Positions 1 through 6,682 of a stretch of DNA of 14,837 bases are shown here, piece after piece. Position numbers and translations under genes: made by a program. Below the pieces are notes generated by a model. That model was not told the origin of the DNA. It did no database searches and was given only the letters and a program-made list of their open reading frames with translations. This DNA is from Deltaproteobacteria bacterium. Lineage in GTDB: Bacteria > Desulfobacterota > Desulfarculia > Adiutricales > Adiutricaceae. Location of the stretch: assembly GCA_031279155.1 (NCBI GenBank), contig JAITJB010000189.1:1-14837 (forward strand), in the 5' to 3' direction. How positions within the stretch are numbered: position 1 is the first letter of the stretch; each line of letters begins with the position of its first letter.

Positions 1-137
1 TCCAACACCCAACTTCCGAGACTTCTAACTATCAAGGGGGCCTCAAAAATGCTTTCCCAGATAGGGCCACTTCAGAAGTAAACGCCTCAAATCGCGATCT
101 TAAAAATAAATTCTGCGCGCAAATTATTGGTTGCGAT
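1..137 (+). other. Upstream edge region, frame open into the ABC ATPase gene
   Basis: No complete gene fits here. The reading frame of the downstream ABC ATPase has no stop codon from base 3 to its ATG at 138, and also has no ATG, GTG or TTG in that stretch. A second frame is open from base 1 to a TAA at 79-81, encoding 26 residues that end GPLQK. This could be the 3' end of a preceding gene, possibly a permease of the same transporter, but 26 residues are not enough to identify it. No good ribosome binding site precedes the ATG at 138. Either the ATPase is translated by coupling from an upstream gene, or its true start lies left of the window. Confidence 0.35.
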
Positions 138-1334
138 ATGCCCTTAGCTAAGCCAAAGGCCATCGATATTAAGCCGGTCTCGATCTGCTTAAGCTCAGTA
201 GCCAAGACCTTTGGCGGGCAGAGAGTTGTCCATCCATTTTCCCTGGAAATTCCGGCTGGCAAAAAAGTTGCTCTCTTGGGTCCTTCCGGCTGCGGCAAAA
301 CGACCACCCTCCGCCTCATAGCCGGGTTAGAATCCCCGGATCCCGGCGGTCGGGTTTATTTGGGGGGCCAGGACGTAACTAATATCGCCGTGGAAAAAAG
401 AGAAATTGGCATGGTTTTCCAGCACTTTGCCCTCTTTCCCCACATGAGCGTAGAGGAAAACGTGGCCTACGGCCTTAAGGCCCGAGGCACGCCCAAGCGC
501 GAGAGAAAGGCTATCGTCGATAGCATGCTCTCGATGGTTAAAATGAACGATCTGGCGAACAGGCGCATCGAAGGGCTCTCAGGCGGTCAAAAGCAGCGCG
601 TAGCCTTAGCTAGAGCTCTAGCTTCCAGCCCTAGGGTCCTTCTATTAGATGAACCCTTGGCCGCCTTAGACGCCATATTAAGGGTGAGCTTAAGGGAAGA
701 GCTCGAAGAGCTTTTGAGTAACTTAGGCATCACCACCGTCATGGTCACTCACGACCAGGACGAGGCCATGGCCTTAGGCGATCTGATAGTCGTTATGAAA
801 GACGGCAAAGTCGAGCAGTTCGGGAGCCCGTATGAGATCTACCACGAGCCTAAAACATCCTTTGTGGCCGGTTTTGTCGGCGGCTCCAACCACCTGGTGG
901 GCAAGCTCGACGGCGACTACCTAAGGCTTCCGGGCTCAGGGAGCATACCCTTGGCTCTTTTAGGTAAAATTAACCGCCAAAATCTTAACCGCCAAAATCT
1001 TAACTGCGACGCTCTTAAGAACCAAGCCCTTAACTGCGACTCTCCAAAGCACGGCTTTGGCGCCACCTTAGACCCCTTACTCGATCTTAAGGAAGGACAA
1101 GTTAACGTTTATTTCCGGCCCGACAAGCCCACCCTAGCTCCGGTGGCGCCTGGTCGCATGCGGGGCATAGTAGTTTCCAAGCGCTTCATCGGCCAAAAGA
1201 CCCGCCTGGTGGTCCGCCTCTCCGAAGAAAGCTCCATTAAGCTCGATCTCCCCTTAAGCCCTTACGGCCCTGGAGAAATCGTCGGAGTGGATCTAAAGCC
1301 GGAAGAACTTTTGTTGTTCGCCCAGGCCCACTAG
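138..1334 (+). CDS. ABC importer ATP-binding protein, PotA/UgpC/FbpC type
   Basis: This is the energising subunit of a binding-protein-dependent importer, acting as a dimer on the cytoplasmic face of the inner membrane. In 398 residues it shows Walker A GPSGCGKT at 48-55, the Q-loop glutamine at 95 (VFQHFALFPH), the signature LSGGQ at 147-151, Walker B VLLLDEP at 167-173, the D-loop ALD at 176-178 and the switch histidine H205 in VTHD. Residues from about 240 form a C-terminal TOBE-like regulatory region, beginning FVAGFVGGSN as in polyamine/opine/phosphonate importers. Residues 279-302 are an asparagine-rich, repetitive insertion (NRQNL twice, then two NCD segments) that looks like slippage expansion. 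The substrate cannot be read from the ATPase alone; PotA, UgpC and phosphonate or ferric relatives look similar. The permeases are not in the window. The following phosphodiesterase and PchP-like genes suggest a phosphorylated or choline-type compound (inference). The start is uncertain, because the frame stays open to the window edge and 138 lacks a Shine-Dalgarno sequence. Confidence 0.9.
   Translation: MPLAKPKAIDIKPVSICLSSVAKTFGGQRVVHPFSLEIPAGKKVALLGPSGCGKTTTLRLIAGLESPDPGGRVYLGGQDVTNIAVEKREIGMVFQHFALFPHMSVEENVAYGLKARGTPKRERKAIVDSMLSMVKMNDLANRRIEGLSGGQKQRVALARALASSPRVLLLDEPLAALDAILRVSLREELEELLSNLGITTVMVTHDQDEAMALGDLIVVMKDGKVEQFGSPYEIYHEPKTSFVAGFVGGSNHLVGKLDGDYLRLPGSGSIPLALLGKINRQNLNRQNLNCDALKNQALNCDSPKHGFGATLDPLLDLKEGQVNVYFRPDKPTLAPVAPGRMRGIVVSKRFIGQKTRLVVRLSEESSIKLDLPLSPYGPGEIVGVDLKPEELLLFAQAH
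971..1040 (+). repeat. In-frame tandem repeat inside the ABC ATPase gene
   Basis: TAACCGCCAAAATCT occurs twice head to tail at 971-985 and 986-1000. TAACTGCGAC follows at 1001-1010 and recurs at 1031-1040. The 15-base unit keeps the frame and codes for NRQNL. It lies in the C-terminal regulatory domain, outside all nucleotide-binding motifs, so the ATPase core is untouched. Confidence 0.85.
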
Positions 1335-1433
1335 TGGGCGTTATTAATAGATAGCTAATAAGCAAAATGCTTGGCATATGCTTAGCTAAAAGCTTAGCTA
1401 AATTTTTAGCCAAAAATCTGGCAAAGGTACAAC
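1335..1433 (+). other. Short AT-rich spacer with TTAGCTAA repeats
   Basis: This 99-base gap holds no gene. GCTTAGCTAAA occurs at 1380-1390 and again at 1392-1402, followed by TTTTTAGCCAAAAA (1403-1416), an imperfect inverted repeat. A perfect 14-base palindrome, GCCCACTAGTGGGC, spans the stop codon of the ATPase (1326-1339), but no T-run follows it, so it is not a classic terminator. Read-through from the ATPase into the phosphoesterase is likely. Confidence 0.5.
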
Positions 1434-2279
1434 ATGCTCATTGGACAGATAACCGATCTCCATATCCGGGCCGACAGGACCCCGGCCTTCGGGGTGGCCG
1501 ATACCTCAGCGGCCCTGGAGGCCCTGGAAGACTGGCTCTTTAGGCTTAAGCCGCCCTTAGATGGTTTGGTCATGACCGGAGATCTAGCTGACTGCGGGGA
1601 AATGGGGGCCTATGACTTCATAGAAAACCTTTTTTCCCGCTGGACTGCGCCGGTTTTTGCCCTGCCGGGCAATCACGATGGAAGATCTTCTTTTGCCAAA
1701 GGGCTTAAGCCCTTTTGCCCGGCCAGTAACCAAGAAAACCTCTCCTATTTTGTCAGCTTAGGTACTCTTAAGCTAATCATGCTCGATGACGTTTTGGAGG
1801 GTCAGACCGGGGGCTTTTTAAGCCCTACGGCAGCTGAATGCTTAAAACGCGGTTTACGCGAAGATCCCAAAGAGCACACCATCGTCTTTAGCCATCACCC
1901 GCCATTTTCTTCCGGCCTTGGGGCCCTAGACGAGCCCTTTGGGGGACGCGAGGAGCTTTTTAAGTTACTCTCCAATCACCCTGGCCATCTTACCCTCTCG
2001 TGCGGCCATCTCCACCAGGGGTTAGTTTCAGATCTTAAAACTAACGGCTCAGAACCTATCCGAACCGTAGTCGCCCCGCCGGCCTCAATGCCCATCGCTT
2101 TAGAAATCGGCCCACATGGCGGCCTAAAATTTTTCTTAGGCCCTCCGGGCTTCGCTCTACACCTACTAGAAAACGATCGCTTAATCTCCCTCTTCGGCGC
2201 CGTCCCCGGCAAATTCCCCTCTTCCGGCCCCCATTACTTCGACCAAAATCACAATAGCCTAAATCTAGGCCTAGCCTAG
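1434..2279 (+). CDS. Calcineurin-like metallophosphoesterase, CpdA/GpdQ family
   Basis: This is a class III phosphodiesterase of 281 residues, a usual length for CpdA or GpdQ relatives, with a two-metal active site. All five metal-binding blocks are visible: TDLH (D8, H10), GDLAD (D50), GNHD (N80, H81), SHHPP (H154, H155) and GHLH (H192, H194). There is no signal peptide, so it should be cytoplasmic. Family members cleave 3',5'-cyclic nucleotides or glycerophosphodiesters such as glycerophosphocholine and glycerophosphoethanolamine; the sequence alone does not decide between them. AAAGG at 1423-1427 lies 6 bases before the ATG. It follows the ABC ATPase by 99 bases on the same strand and precedes a PchP-like phosphatase, which favours a role in degrading an imported phosphodiester (inference). 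A housekeeping cAMP phosphodiesterase role remains possible. Confidence 0.85.
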   Translation: MLIGQITDLHIRADRTPAFGVADTSAALEALEDWLFRLKPPLDGLVMTGDLADCGEMGAYDFIENLFSRWTAPVFALPGNHDGRSSFAKGLKPFCPASNQENLSYFVSLGTLKLIMLDDVLEGQTGGFLSPTAAECLKRGLREDPKEHTIVFSHHPPFSSGLGALDEPFGGREELFKLLSNHPGHLTLSCGHLHQGLVSDLKTNGSEPIRTVVAPPASMPIALEIGPHGGLKFFLGPPGFALHLLENDRLISLFGAVPGKFPSSGPHYFDQNHNSLNLGLA

Positions 2280-2332
2280 CCTTGGCCTTAGCCCTTAAAT
2301 GGTAGCTATCGATTAAGCTAGGCCAGATTTAG
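2259..2332 (+). repeat. Long interrupted inverted repeat at the end of the phosphoesterase gene
   Basis: CTAAATCTAGGCCTAG at 2259-2274 pairs with CTAGGCCAGATTTAG at 2318-2332: 15 base pairs with one bulged A at 2267, around a 43-base loop that contains the stop codon. A T-rich but interrupted stretch follows (2337-2350). It may act as a 3'-end stabiliser or a weak terminator for the ATPase-phosphoesterase unit. The long loop makes an efficient intrinsic terminator unlikely. Confidence 0.5.
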
Positions 2333-2348
2333 CCAACTTTACATTTGT

Positions 2349-2377
2349 TTGACAAGCTCGGCTAGTCCTGATAATAT
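2349..2377 (+). promoter_or_regulatory. Sigma70-type promoter candidate for the HAD phosphatase gene
   Basis: A perfect -35 TTGACA lies at 2349-2354. The -10 is GATAAT at 2370-2375 (15-base spacer) or TAATAT at 2372-2377 (17-base spacer). The -35 forms one arm of an inverted repeat, TTGACAA (2349-2355) with TTGTCAA (2379-2385), flanking the -10. That is the geometry of a repressor operator, though no regulator is known. Transcription would start near 2384, leaving a leader of about 175 bases. Confidence 0.5.
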
Positions 2378-2385
2378 TTTGTCAA

Positions 2386-2557
2386 GCCCAAAAGTCCTAT
2401 AGATTACTTTACCCTTAAAAGCTACTTAAACCCTACTATATTTTTTCTATGGGGCAAAACGGAACTTGCCCGATTCCGTCTGCCCACAACCTCCGTAGGA
2501 TACAAGCTGGGCCGTAAACTCAGCATATGCCCGGGAGATAGCCCAAGGAGAGACCGT
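2386..2557 (+). promoter_or_regulatory. Possibly structured 5' leader of the HAD phosphatase gene
   Basis: No convincing gene lies in this stretch. Two mutually exclusive pairings are visible. In one, GGGCA 2452-2456 pairs with TGCCC 2481-2485 and encloses CGGAA 2460-2464 paired with TTCCG 2474-2478. In the other, GGGCAA 2452-2457 pairs with TTGCCC 2466-2471. Further short pairings follow: GCTG 2506-2509 with CAGC 2521-2524, and GGGC 2509-2512 with GCCC 2529-2532. They end just before AAGGAG at 2545-2550. I could not match it to a riboswitch class I know. The switch idea is inference from pairing by eye. Confidence 0.3.
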
Positions 2558-3631
2558 ATGAGAGTTAAATTTCGTCGTCTGACCCAATACCTAGTGTTAG
2601 CCTCTATTTTTCTATTGGCCAGTTCCCTAATGGCCTTGGCCACCGAGCTCAATCATTGGCCCGCTGAGGCTAAGGCTAAACTCATGAAGATGATCAAAGC
2701 CAACGCCAATAAGGGCGCCTACGCTGTTTTTGACATGGATAATACTAGCTATCGTTACGATCTAGAAGAATCTTTACTGCCCTTTATGGAAATGAAAGGC
2801 TATATCACCCGCAAAAAACTCGATCCCTCCCTCAATCTCATCCCCTTCAAGGACACCAGAGGCTATAAAGAGACGCTCCAAAGCTATTATTGGCGTCTTT
2901 GCGAGATCGACGATCTTGTCTGCTATCCTTGGGTAGCCCAGGTTTTCTCTGGTTTTACCTTAGCCGAACTAAAAAGCTACGTCGATGAGCTCTTAGCTTA
3001 CGGCCAGCCGGTACCCATTAAATATTGGAGCGGCGAGGAAGTTAAGACCGGCGAGGTCAATCCGCCTAAGATCTTCACCGGCATGACGGAACTTTATAAC
3101 GTTTTGATGGAAAACGGCATTGAGGTCTACGTCGTCTCCGCCGCCGCCGAAGAGTTAGTCCGCATGGTTGCAAGCGATCCCAAATACGGCTACAACGTCA
3201 AGCCTGAAAACGTCTTTGGCGTTAACATGCTCCTTAAAAACCGCAAAACCGGCGAACTATCCAATTCCAGATTCCAGATCAAGGCCGGGACCTACGACCA
3301 GGCGGCCAACCAGGCCTTAGAGCTAACTCCCTACTTAGTCAATCCCATGACCTGGTATGAAGGCAAATACGGTACCATCGTCGGCTGGATCGATCAGTGG
3401 AAAGGCCCGGTCCTAGTTGGCGGCGATACCCCCATCTCTGATGGTTACATGCTCTTAAACGGCGTGGACGTCAAAAAAGGCGGCGTCCGCGTTTGGGTCA
3501 ACCGTCGCGACCGCTACACCGACGCCGTCACCAAGTGGGCTACCGAATCGGCGGCGGCCCAGAAAAAACTAGGCCTACCGGCCACAGCTGACAAAAACTG
3601 GATAGTGGTTTTACCTGATGAAATCCAATAA
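2558..3631 (+). CDS. pchP: Exported HAD phosphatase, phosphorylcholine phosphatase (PchP)-like
   Basis: A 357-residue secreted HAD-superfamily phosphatase. The N-terminus is a signal peptide: a basic stretch (RVKFRR), a hydrophobic core at about 11-27 and an ALA cleavage site at 26-28, giving a periplasmic product. HAD motif I is DMDNT at 59-63 (nucleophile D59, acid D61), motif II is SAA at 194-196, the motif III lysine is K270, and motif IV is GDTPISD at 289-295. As I recall the Pseudomonas aeruginosa PchP motifs (DMDNT 31-35, SAA 166-168, K242, GDTPDSD 261-267), every one sits exactly 28 residues later here. That is strong support for the PchP family, which releases choline from phosphocholine. 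Cys115 and Cys122 could form a disulfide in the periplasm. AAGGAG at 2545-2550, 7 bases before the ATG, fixes the start. Its own promoter candidate and terminator suggest a separate transcript. The exact substrate is inferred; other phosphomonoesters are possible. Confidence 0.82.
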   Translation: MRVKFRRLTQYLVLASIFLLASSLMALATELNHWPAEAKAKLMKMIKANANKGAYAVFDMDNTSYRYDLEESLLPFMEMKGYITRKKLDPSLNLIPFKDTRGYKETLQSYYWRLCEIDDLVCYPWVAQVFSGFTLAELKSYVDELLAYGQPVPIKYWSGEEVKTGEVNPPKIFTGMTELYNVLMENGIEVYVVSAAAEELVRMVASDPKYGYNVKPENVFGVNMLLKNRKTGELSNSRFQIKAGTYDQAANQALELTPYLVNPMTWYEGKYGTIVGWIDQWKGPVLVGGDTPISDGYMLLNGVDVKKGGVRVWVNRRDRYTDAVTKWATESAAAQKKLGLPATADKNWIVVLPDEIQ

Positions 3632-3662
3632 TAACCAGTAACCTATAAAACCTCTAAACTAG

Positions 3663-3698
3663 GGCGCCATCCCCAAAAAGGGATGGCGCCATAATTTT
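3663..3698 (+). terminator. Intrinsic terminator after the PchP-like gene
   Basis: A perfect 11-base-pair stem joins GGCGCCATCCC (3663-3673) and GGGATGGCGCC (3680-3690), with a 6-base loop (CAAAAA), followed by ATAATTTTTG. It stands 31 bases after the phosphatase stop codon. On the other strand no T-run follows the stem, so it should act only on rightward transcription. Confidence 0.88.
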
Positions 3699-3824
3699 TG
3701 CTCTCTTGGCATCTCAAATAAATAAAGGCACCGGGGGGCTTTTTTTATCGCCAAACTCTCCATCTATCAAAAAATGCTGAGCTTTTTTTTGGTAATTTAA
3801 GTAGCCCTCATGTTTCGCCAATAG

Positions 3825-5066
3825 TTAAGTAGCCGCAGGTTTCGTGGTCTTCGGCGCGCTCTGGGATTTTTTCGGACTTATGACAAAGTAGTAGAGCAAA
3901 TAAAAGGTCAGAAAAAAAGCTAAATTTACCGAGTTACCCCAATAAGCGGCCTTATAAGTCTGAAAGTATTCGCTTATAAGGCCAAAAACCACCGAACCCG
4001 TTCCCATGCCCAGGTCAAAGGCGTTAAAAATAGAGGCCGCAACTTCCGTACGGCCATGGGCCGGGATCTTAGAAAAGGACAGAGCCTGGATGCTGGGAAA
4101 TAATGAGCCAGCTGCTAATCCCCACATGAGGGCGGCCACAAAAAGGCTCAGCGGCCCTGATATCCTAGGGATAACCATGACCGCGCCGGACATTAAAATG
4201 ATGGCCGGGGTAATGACAAAGCGGTGGCCGAAGCGGTCTTGAATTCGGCCAGAAAAGAGCCTGGAAAAGCAGATGCCAATGGTAGAAAGCCCAAAATACC
4301 AGCCGCTGTAAGCTAAGCCCACCTCGTTAAAGTACAGGGCCAAGTAGATGGCAACCGAGCTTATGGAAATACCTATCATAAACATTAAAAGCGAAGGGGC
4401 CAAAGCTAGACGACTTAATAGTACGAGCTTAGGTTTTCTTTTACCCTCTGGCGGCGGGGTCAGAGCCAGATCCGGCATTTTAAACGTCCAGACAAGACCG
4501 GTTAGATAGATGCCGCTGACGACCACAAACATGGGCAGGTAGCCCAAGTTGTCTTTGAGCCAAATCCCGGCTGAGGGCCCTAGAGCCAAGGTCAGTATGG
4601 TCCCGAGCCCTAGAAAGCCCATGCCCTGGGCCATACGGTGAGCCGGAATAATCTGGGCGGCCAAAGCCGTCAGAACGGTTGAGGCCACCCCAAAGCCTAA
4701 GCCGTGGAGGAAGCGGACGGCGCTAGCCGCTGGCGCTGAGTGGGCAAAAAAATAGCCGATTACCGATAGTCCTCCCACGCAGAGCCCGAGCCTAACTAAG
4801 AGAAAGGGCTTTATGAGAAGAACTAACCTAGGGGCGATCATGCGCATGATGATGGCGGCGATCATGAAAAAACTAAAAATGCGCCCAATAACGTCGCGAG
4901 AGTGCCCGTGGCTCTCCAAATAAAGGGTTAGGGTCGGAAGGAGGACGTCAAAACCCAAAAAGATAAAGATGTTCAAGCAGACAAAGGCGATAAAGCCCGA
5001 AGTCCAGAGCTTAGGCACGCCGTCTTTGGTTTCGAAATAATAGCTTTCGGCTTTATTAGATGTCAT
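3825..5066 (-). CDS. Major facilitator superfamily (MFS) transporter
   Basis: An inner-membrane secondary transporter of 413 residues with about twelve hydrophobic segments in two halves. They are joined by a basic, proline-containing cytoplasmic loop near 201-216 (PPPEGKRKPK). Family signatures: the second-half motif A copy SGRIQDRFGHR at 272-282, a motif-B-like arginine in RFLHGLGFG (118-126), and a motif-C-like LGPSAG at 162-167. The first-half motif A (GRIFSFF..., 61 onward) is degenerate. The substrate cannot be told; the motif-C-like element is commoner in drug/H+ antiporters, a weak hint of export. ATG at 5066 has only a weak AAGTGA 4 bases upstream. The gene starts 33 bases after the aldolase-family gene on the same strand and is probably the last gene of the rubredoxin-fprA operon. 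No strong terminator follows before the convergent phosphatase gene. Confidence 0.85.
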   Translation of the reverse strand: MTSNKAESYYFETKDGVPKLWTSGFIAFVCLNIFIFLGFDVLLPTLTLYLESHGHSRDVIGRIFSFFMIAAIIMRMIAPRLVLLIKPFLLVRLGLCVGGLSVIGYFFAHSAPAASAVRFLHGLGFGVASTVLTALAAQIIPAHRMAQGMGFLGLGTILTLALGPSAGIWLKDNLGYLPMFVVVSGIYLTGLVWTFKMPDLALTPPPEGKRKPKLVLLSRLALAPSLLMFMIGISISSVAIYLALYFNEVGLAYSGWYFGLSTIGICFSRLFSGRIQDRFGHRFVITPAIILMSGAVMVIPRISGPLSLFVAALMWGLAAGSLFPSIQALSFSKIPAHGRTEVAASIFNAFDLGMGTGSVVFGLISEYFQTYKAAYWGNSVNLAFFLTFYLLYYFVISPKKSQSAPKTTKPAAT

Positions 5067-5099
5067 TTAATCACTTATTAAATATAAAAATATTCCGGC

Positions 5100-6119
5100 T
5101 CAGTAAGCGTCCATCTTAAGCCGGTGGGACTCGGCGTTAAAATTCATAAGCTCTCGGCATTGGTTGGCGTCAAGACCTTCGAAGCCGCCTATGGGGACGG
5201 ACTCTGGCGCCCGAAGGCCGGTTAAGGCCAGGGCCTTAAGCATGGCTACGGCGCCAAAGCTAGCGTCAGGAGAGATCAAAACCCCGGCCTCTGGGATAAT
5301 GGCTACCTTGGGCTGATGACCATGCCGGATGGTATGATCTAAGACCGATAGGGCCAAAGGCTTACTGGGCCCTAAAATTAGCATGACCGGCCCTAGGAAG
5401 ACCAGGTGATCCGGGTAAAGTGGAGCAGATTTTGCTAAATTAAGCGCAGTTTTATCTAAGGCAACGTTGTGGGGCAGGGGATCGGAATCAATAAGCCAAT
5501 CTAGATCGTTTTTAGGTAGCAAGCGATCGATTCTAGGCTGTTGCATAGCCCTTGGCGGTAGATCTAACCTTCTAATACAATCATTTAATAGTAAGATTAA
5601 TTCATCGCGGCTATTGGCCCCGAGGACTAGGCCGTGCTTTTTGAGGATTAAAATATCGGGCGGCGACTTAAAATTTTTTATCGCATCCCTGGCCGCCAAA
5701 GCTAAAGGTAGGCCCGGCCTATGGTAATCGAGAAAGGCAAAATTTAGCCCGTTTAGTTTTTGGCCTATTATTTCGGCCCCATTGGCCATGGCGGCAAAAA
5801 TTATGGCCGACAGCATATGGAGGTGGACGACCAACGGGTGGGGCATAACCACATGGAGGAGGGTTTCAATGGAGGGCTTATGCCCGGTCAAGGGATCTGG
5901 CGGCAGATTATCATTTCCGGCTTCTAGAGAACCTAAAATCTCGGAAATTTTAACTTCCGTAAAGATGTTTTTTTCCTTGGCCTGACTCATCGAAGTTCCC
6001 GAAGCTTTGATGATGAGCCGGTCGCCCGATTTAAAGGATAGGTTACCGCCGGCGCCCTGAATTAGGCTACTATCGGCGCCAAGGGCGGCTGACAGCGAAT
6101 TTAAGGATTCTAGTTCCAA
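5100..6119 (-). CDS. Class II aldolase/adducin-family protein with extra C-terminal region
   Basis: Residues 1 to about 195 form a class II aldolase/adducin domain, a zinc-dependent fold of sugar-phosphate aldolases such as FucA and RhaD. Visible elements are QGAGGNLSFKSGDRLIIKASGTSM (21-44), E85 in PSIET, VHLH with H99 and H101, and KKHG with H162. E85 is the catalytic-base equivalent, and H99, H101 and H162 the zinc-ligand equivalents, so the site looks intact. Residues from about 200 to 339 are an additional domain not present in the 215-residue FucA type; similar linkers occur in longer RhaD-like proteins. The substrate is unknown. The start is TTG at 6119: an in-frame stop (TAA, 6131-6129) lies three codons upstream, and the family motif begins soon after. 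It follows ybaK by 35 bases and precedes the MFS gene by 33, consistent with one transcript. Aldolase, epimerase or decarboxylase activity are all possible for this fold. Confidence 0.8.
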   Translation of the reverse strand: MELESLNSLSAALGADSSLIQGAGGNLSFKSGDRLIIKASGTSMSQAKEKNIFTEVKISEILGSLEAGNDNLPPDPLTGHKPSIETLLHVVMPHPLVVHLHMLSAIIFAAMANGAEIIGQKLNGLNFAFLDYHRPGLPLALAARDAIKNFKSPPDILILKKHGLVLGANSRDELILLLNDCIRRLDLPPRAMQQPRIDRLLPKNDLDWLIDSDPLPHNVALDKTALNLAKSAPLYPDHLVFLGPVMLILGPSKPLALSVLDHTIRHGHQPKVAIIPEAGVLISPDASFGAVAMLKALALTGLRAPESVPIGGFEGLDANQCRELMNFNAESHRLKMDAY

Positions 6120-6154
6120 AATACACCATTATAGCTTAAATAATTTATGTAATC

Positions 6155-6682
6155 TTAACTTTGAGGCTGGCAATAGGGGTTTTTGGCGGGTCTGGTGATA
6201 GCCGCCGGGATGGCCCCGGCGGCTAAGATTAGATCTTTAGGCGCCAAAAGGAGCATTACTCCCTTGGCCCCGGCGTTGATGGCCATTCGGTCCAACTCGA
6301 GGACCTTATTATCAATGTAGACTTGATACTTTTTTTTGCCAGCCAGAGGCGAGCAGCCTCCCCGGCGGTAGCCGGTCAGGTTAAAGAGCTGCCCGACCGG
6401 AACTAAAGTTACCGAACGATTGCCGCTTGCATAAGCCAAACTCTTTAGATCGAGTTCTTGGCCGGCTGGCAAACAGGCTTCTAAGTAACCTGAGCGATCG
6501 CCTTTTAAGAGGATGGTCTTATAGACCATTTTTTCCGGTAATCCAAGGAGTTTAGCCGCCGTCTCCGCCGTAAGATCGCTCTCATTAACGGTAAAACCAA
6601 CCAGCTCATAGCTTAGACCGAGATCGTCTAATAGCCTGGCCGCGTTAGTCTTGTTTAAGGTTACGGCAGCGCTAGGGGTCAC
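6155..6682 (-). CDS. ybaK: YbaK/EbsC-type Cys-tRNA(Pro) deacylase
   Basis: A 175-residue YbaK-fold protein. Family members act in trans in the cytoplasm, hydrolysing Cys wrongly attached to tRNA(Pro). Seen: VYKTILLKGD at 53-62, whose K55 corresponds to the lysine essential in YbaK, the glycine-rich GYRRGGCSPLAG at 104-115, and the closing core strands around 133-147. The length is slightly above the usual 155-165 because of N- and C-terminal tails. The start is GTG at 6682-6680, overlapping the TGA of fprA (6681-6679) as GTGA, so translation is probably coupled to fprA. The domain could instead belong to a related aminoacyl-tRNA editing protein such as a ProX-type deacylase, but the motifs favour YbaK. 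Why it sits in an oxygen-defence operon is not evident; a link to cysteine under oxidative stress is speculation. Confidence 0.87.
   Translation of the reverse strand: MTPSAAVTLNKTNAARLLDDLGLSYELVGFTVNESDLTAETAAKLLGLPEKMVYKTILLKGDRSGYLEACLPAGQELDLKSLAYASGNRSVTLVPVGQLFNLTGYRRGGCSPLAGKKKYQVYIDNKVLELDRMAINAGAKGVMLLLAPKDLILAAGAIPAAITRPAKNPYCQPQS

Noticed and set aside
1326..1339. Palindrome GCCCACTAGTGGGC as an intrinsic terminator
   Set aside because: No T-run follows and the usable stem is only about five pairs around a CTAG loop.
2449..2517. 22-codon ATG frame in the pchP leader
   Set aside because: No ribosome binding site and no attenuation-type codon run; the structured-leader reading is equally weak but better supported by pairing.
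2422..2652. 76-codon open frame on the - strand over the pchP start
   Set aside because: Overlaps the signal peptide region of pchP antisense; no ribosome binding site or domain.
3726..3795. T-runs and weak hairpins as a terminator for the MFS gene (- strand)
   Set aside because: Pairings near 3728-3746 and 3773-3792 are interrupted or leave too small a loop; not strong enough to call.
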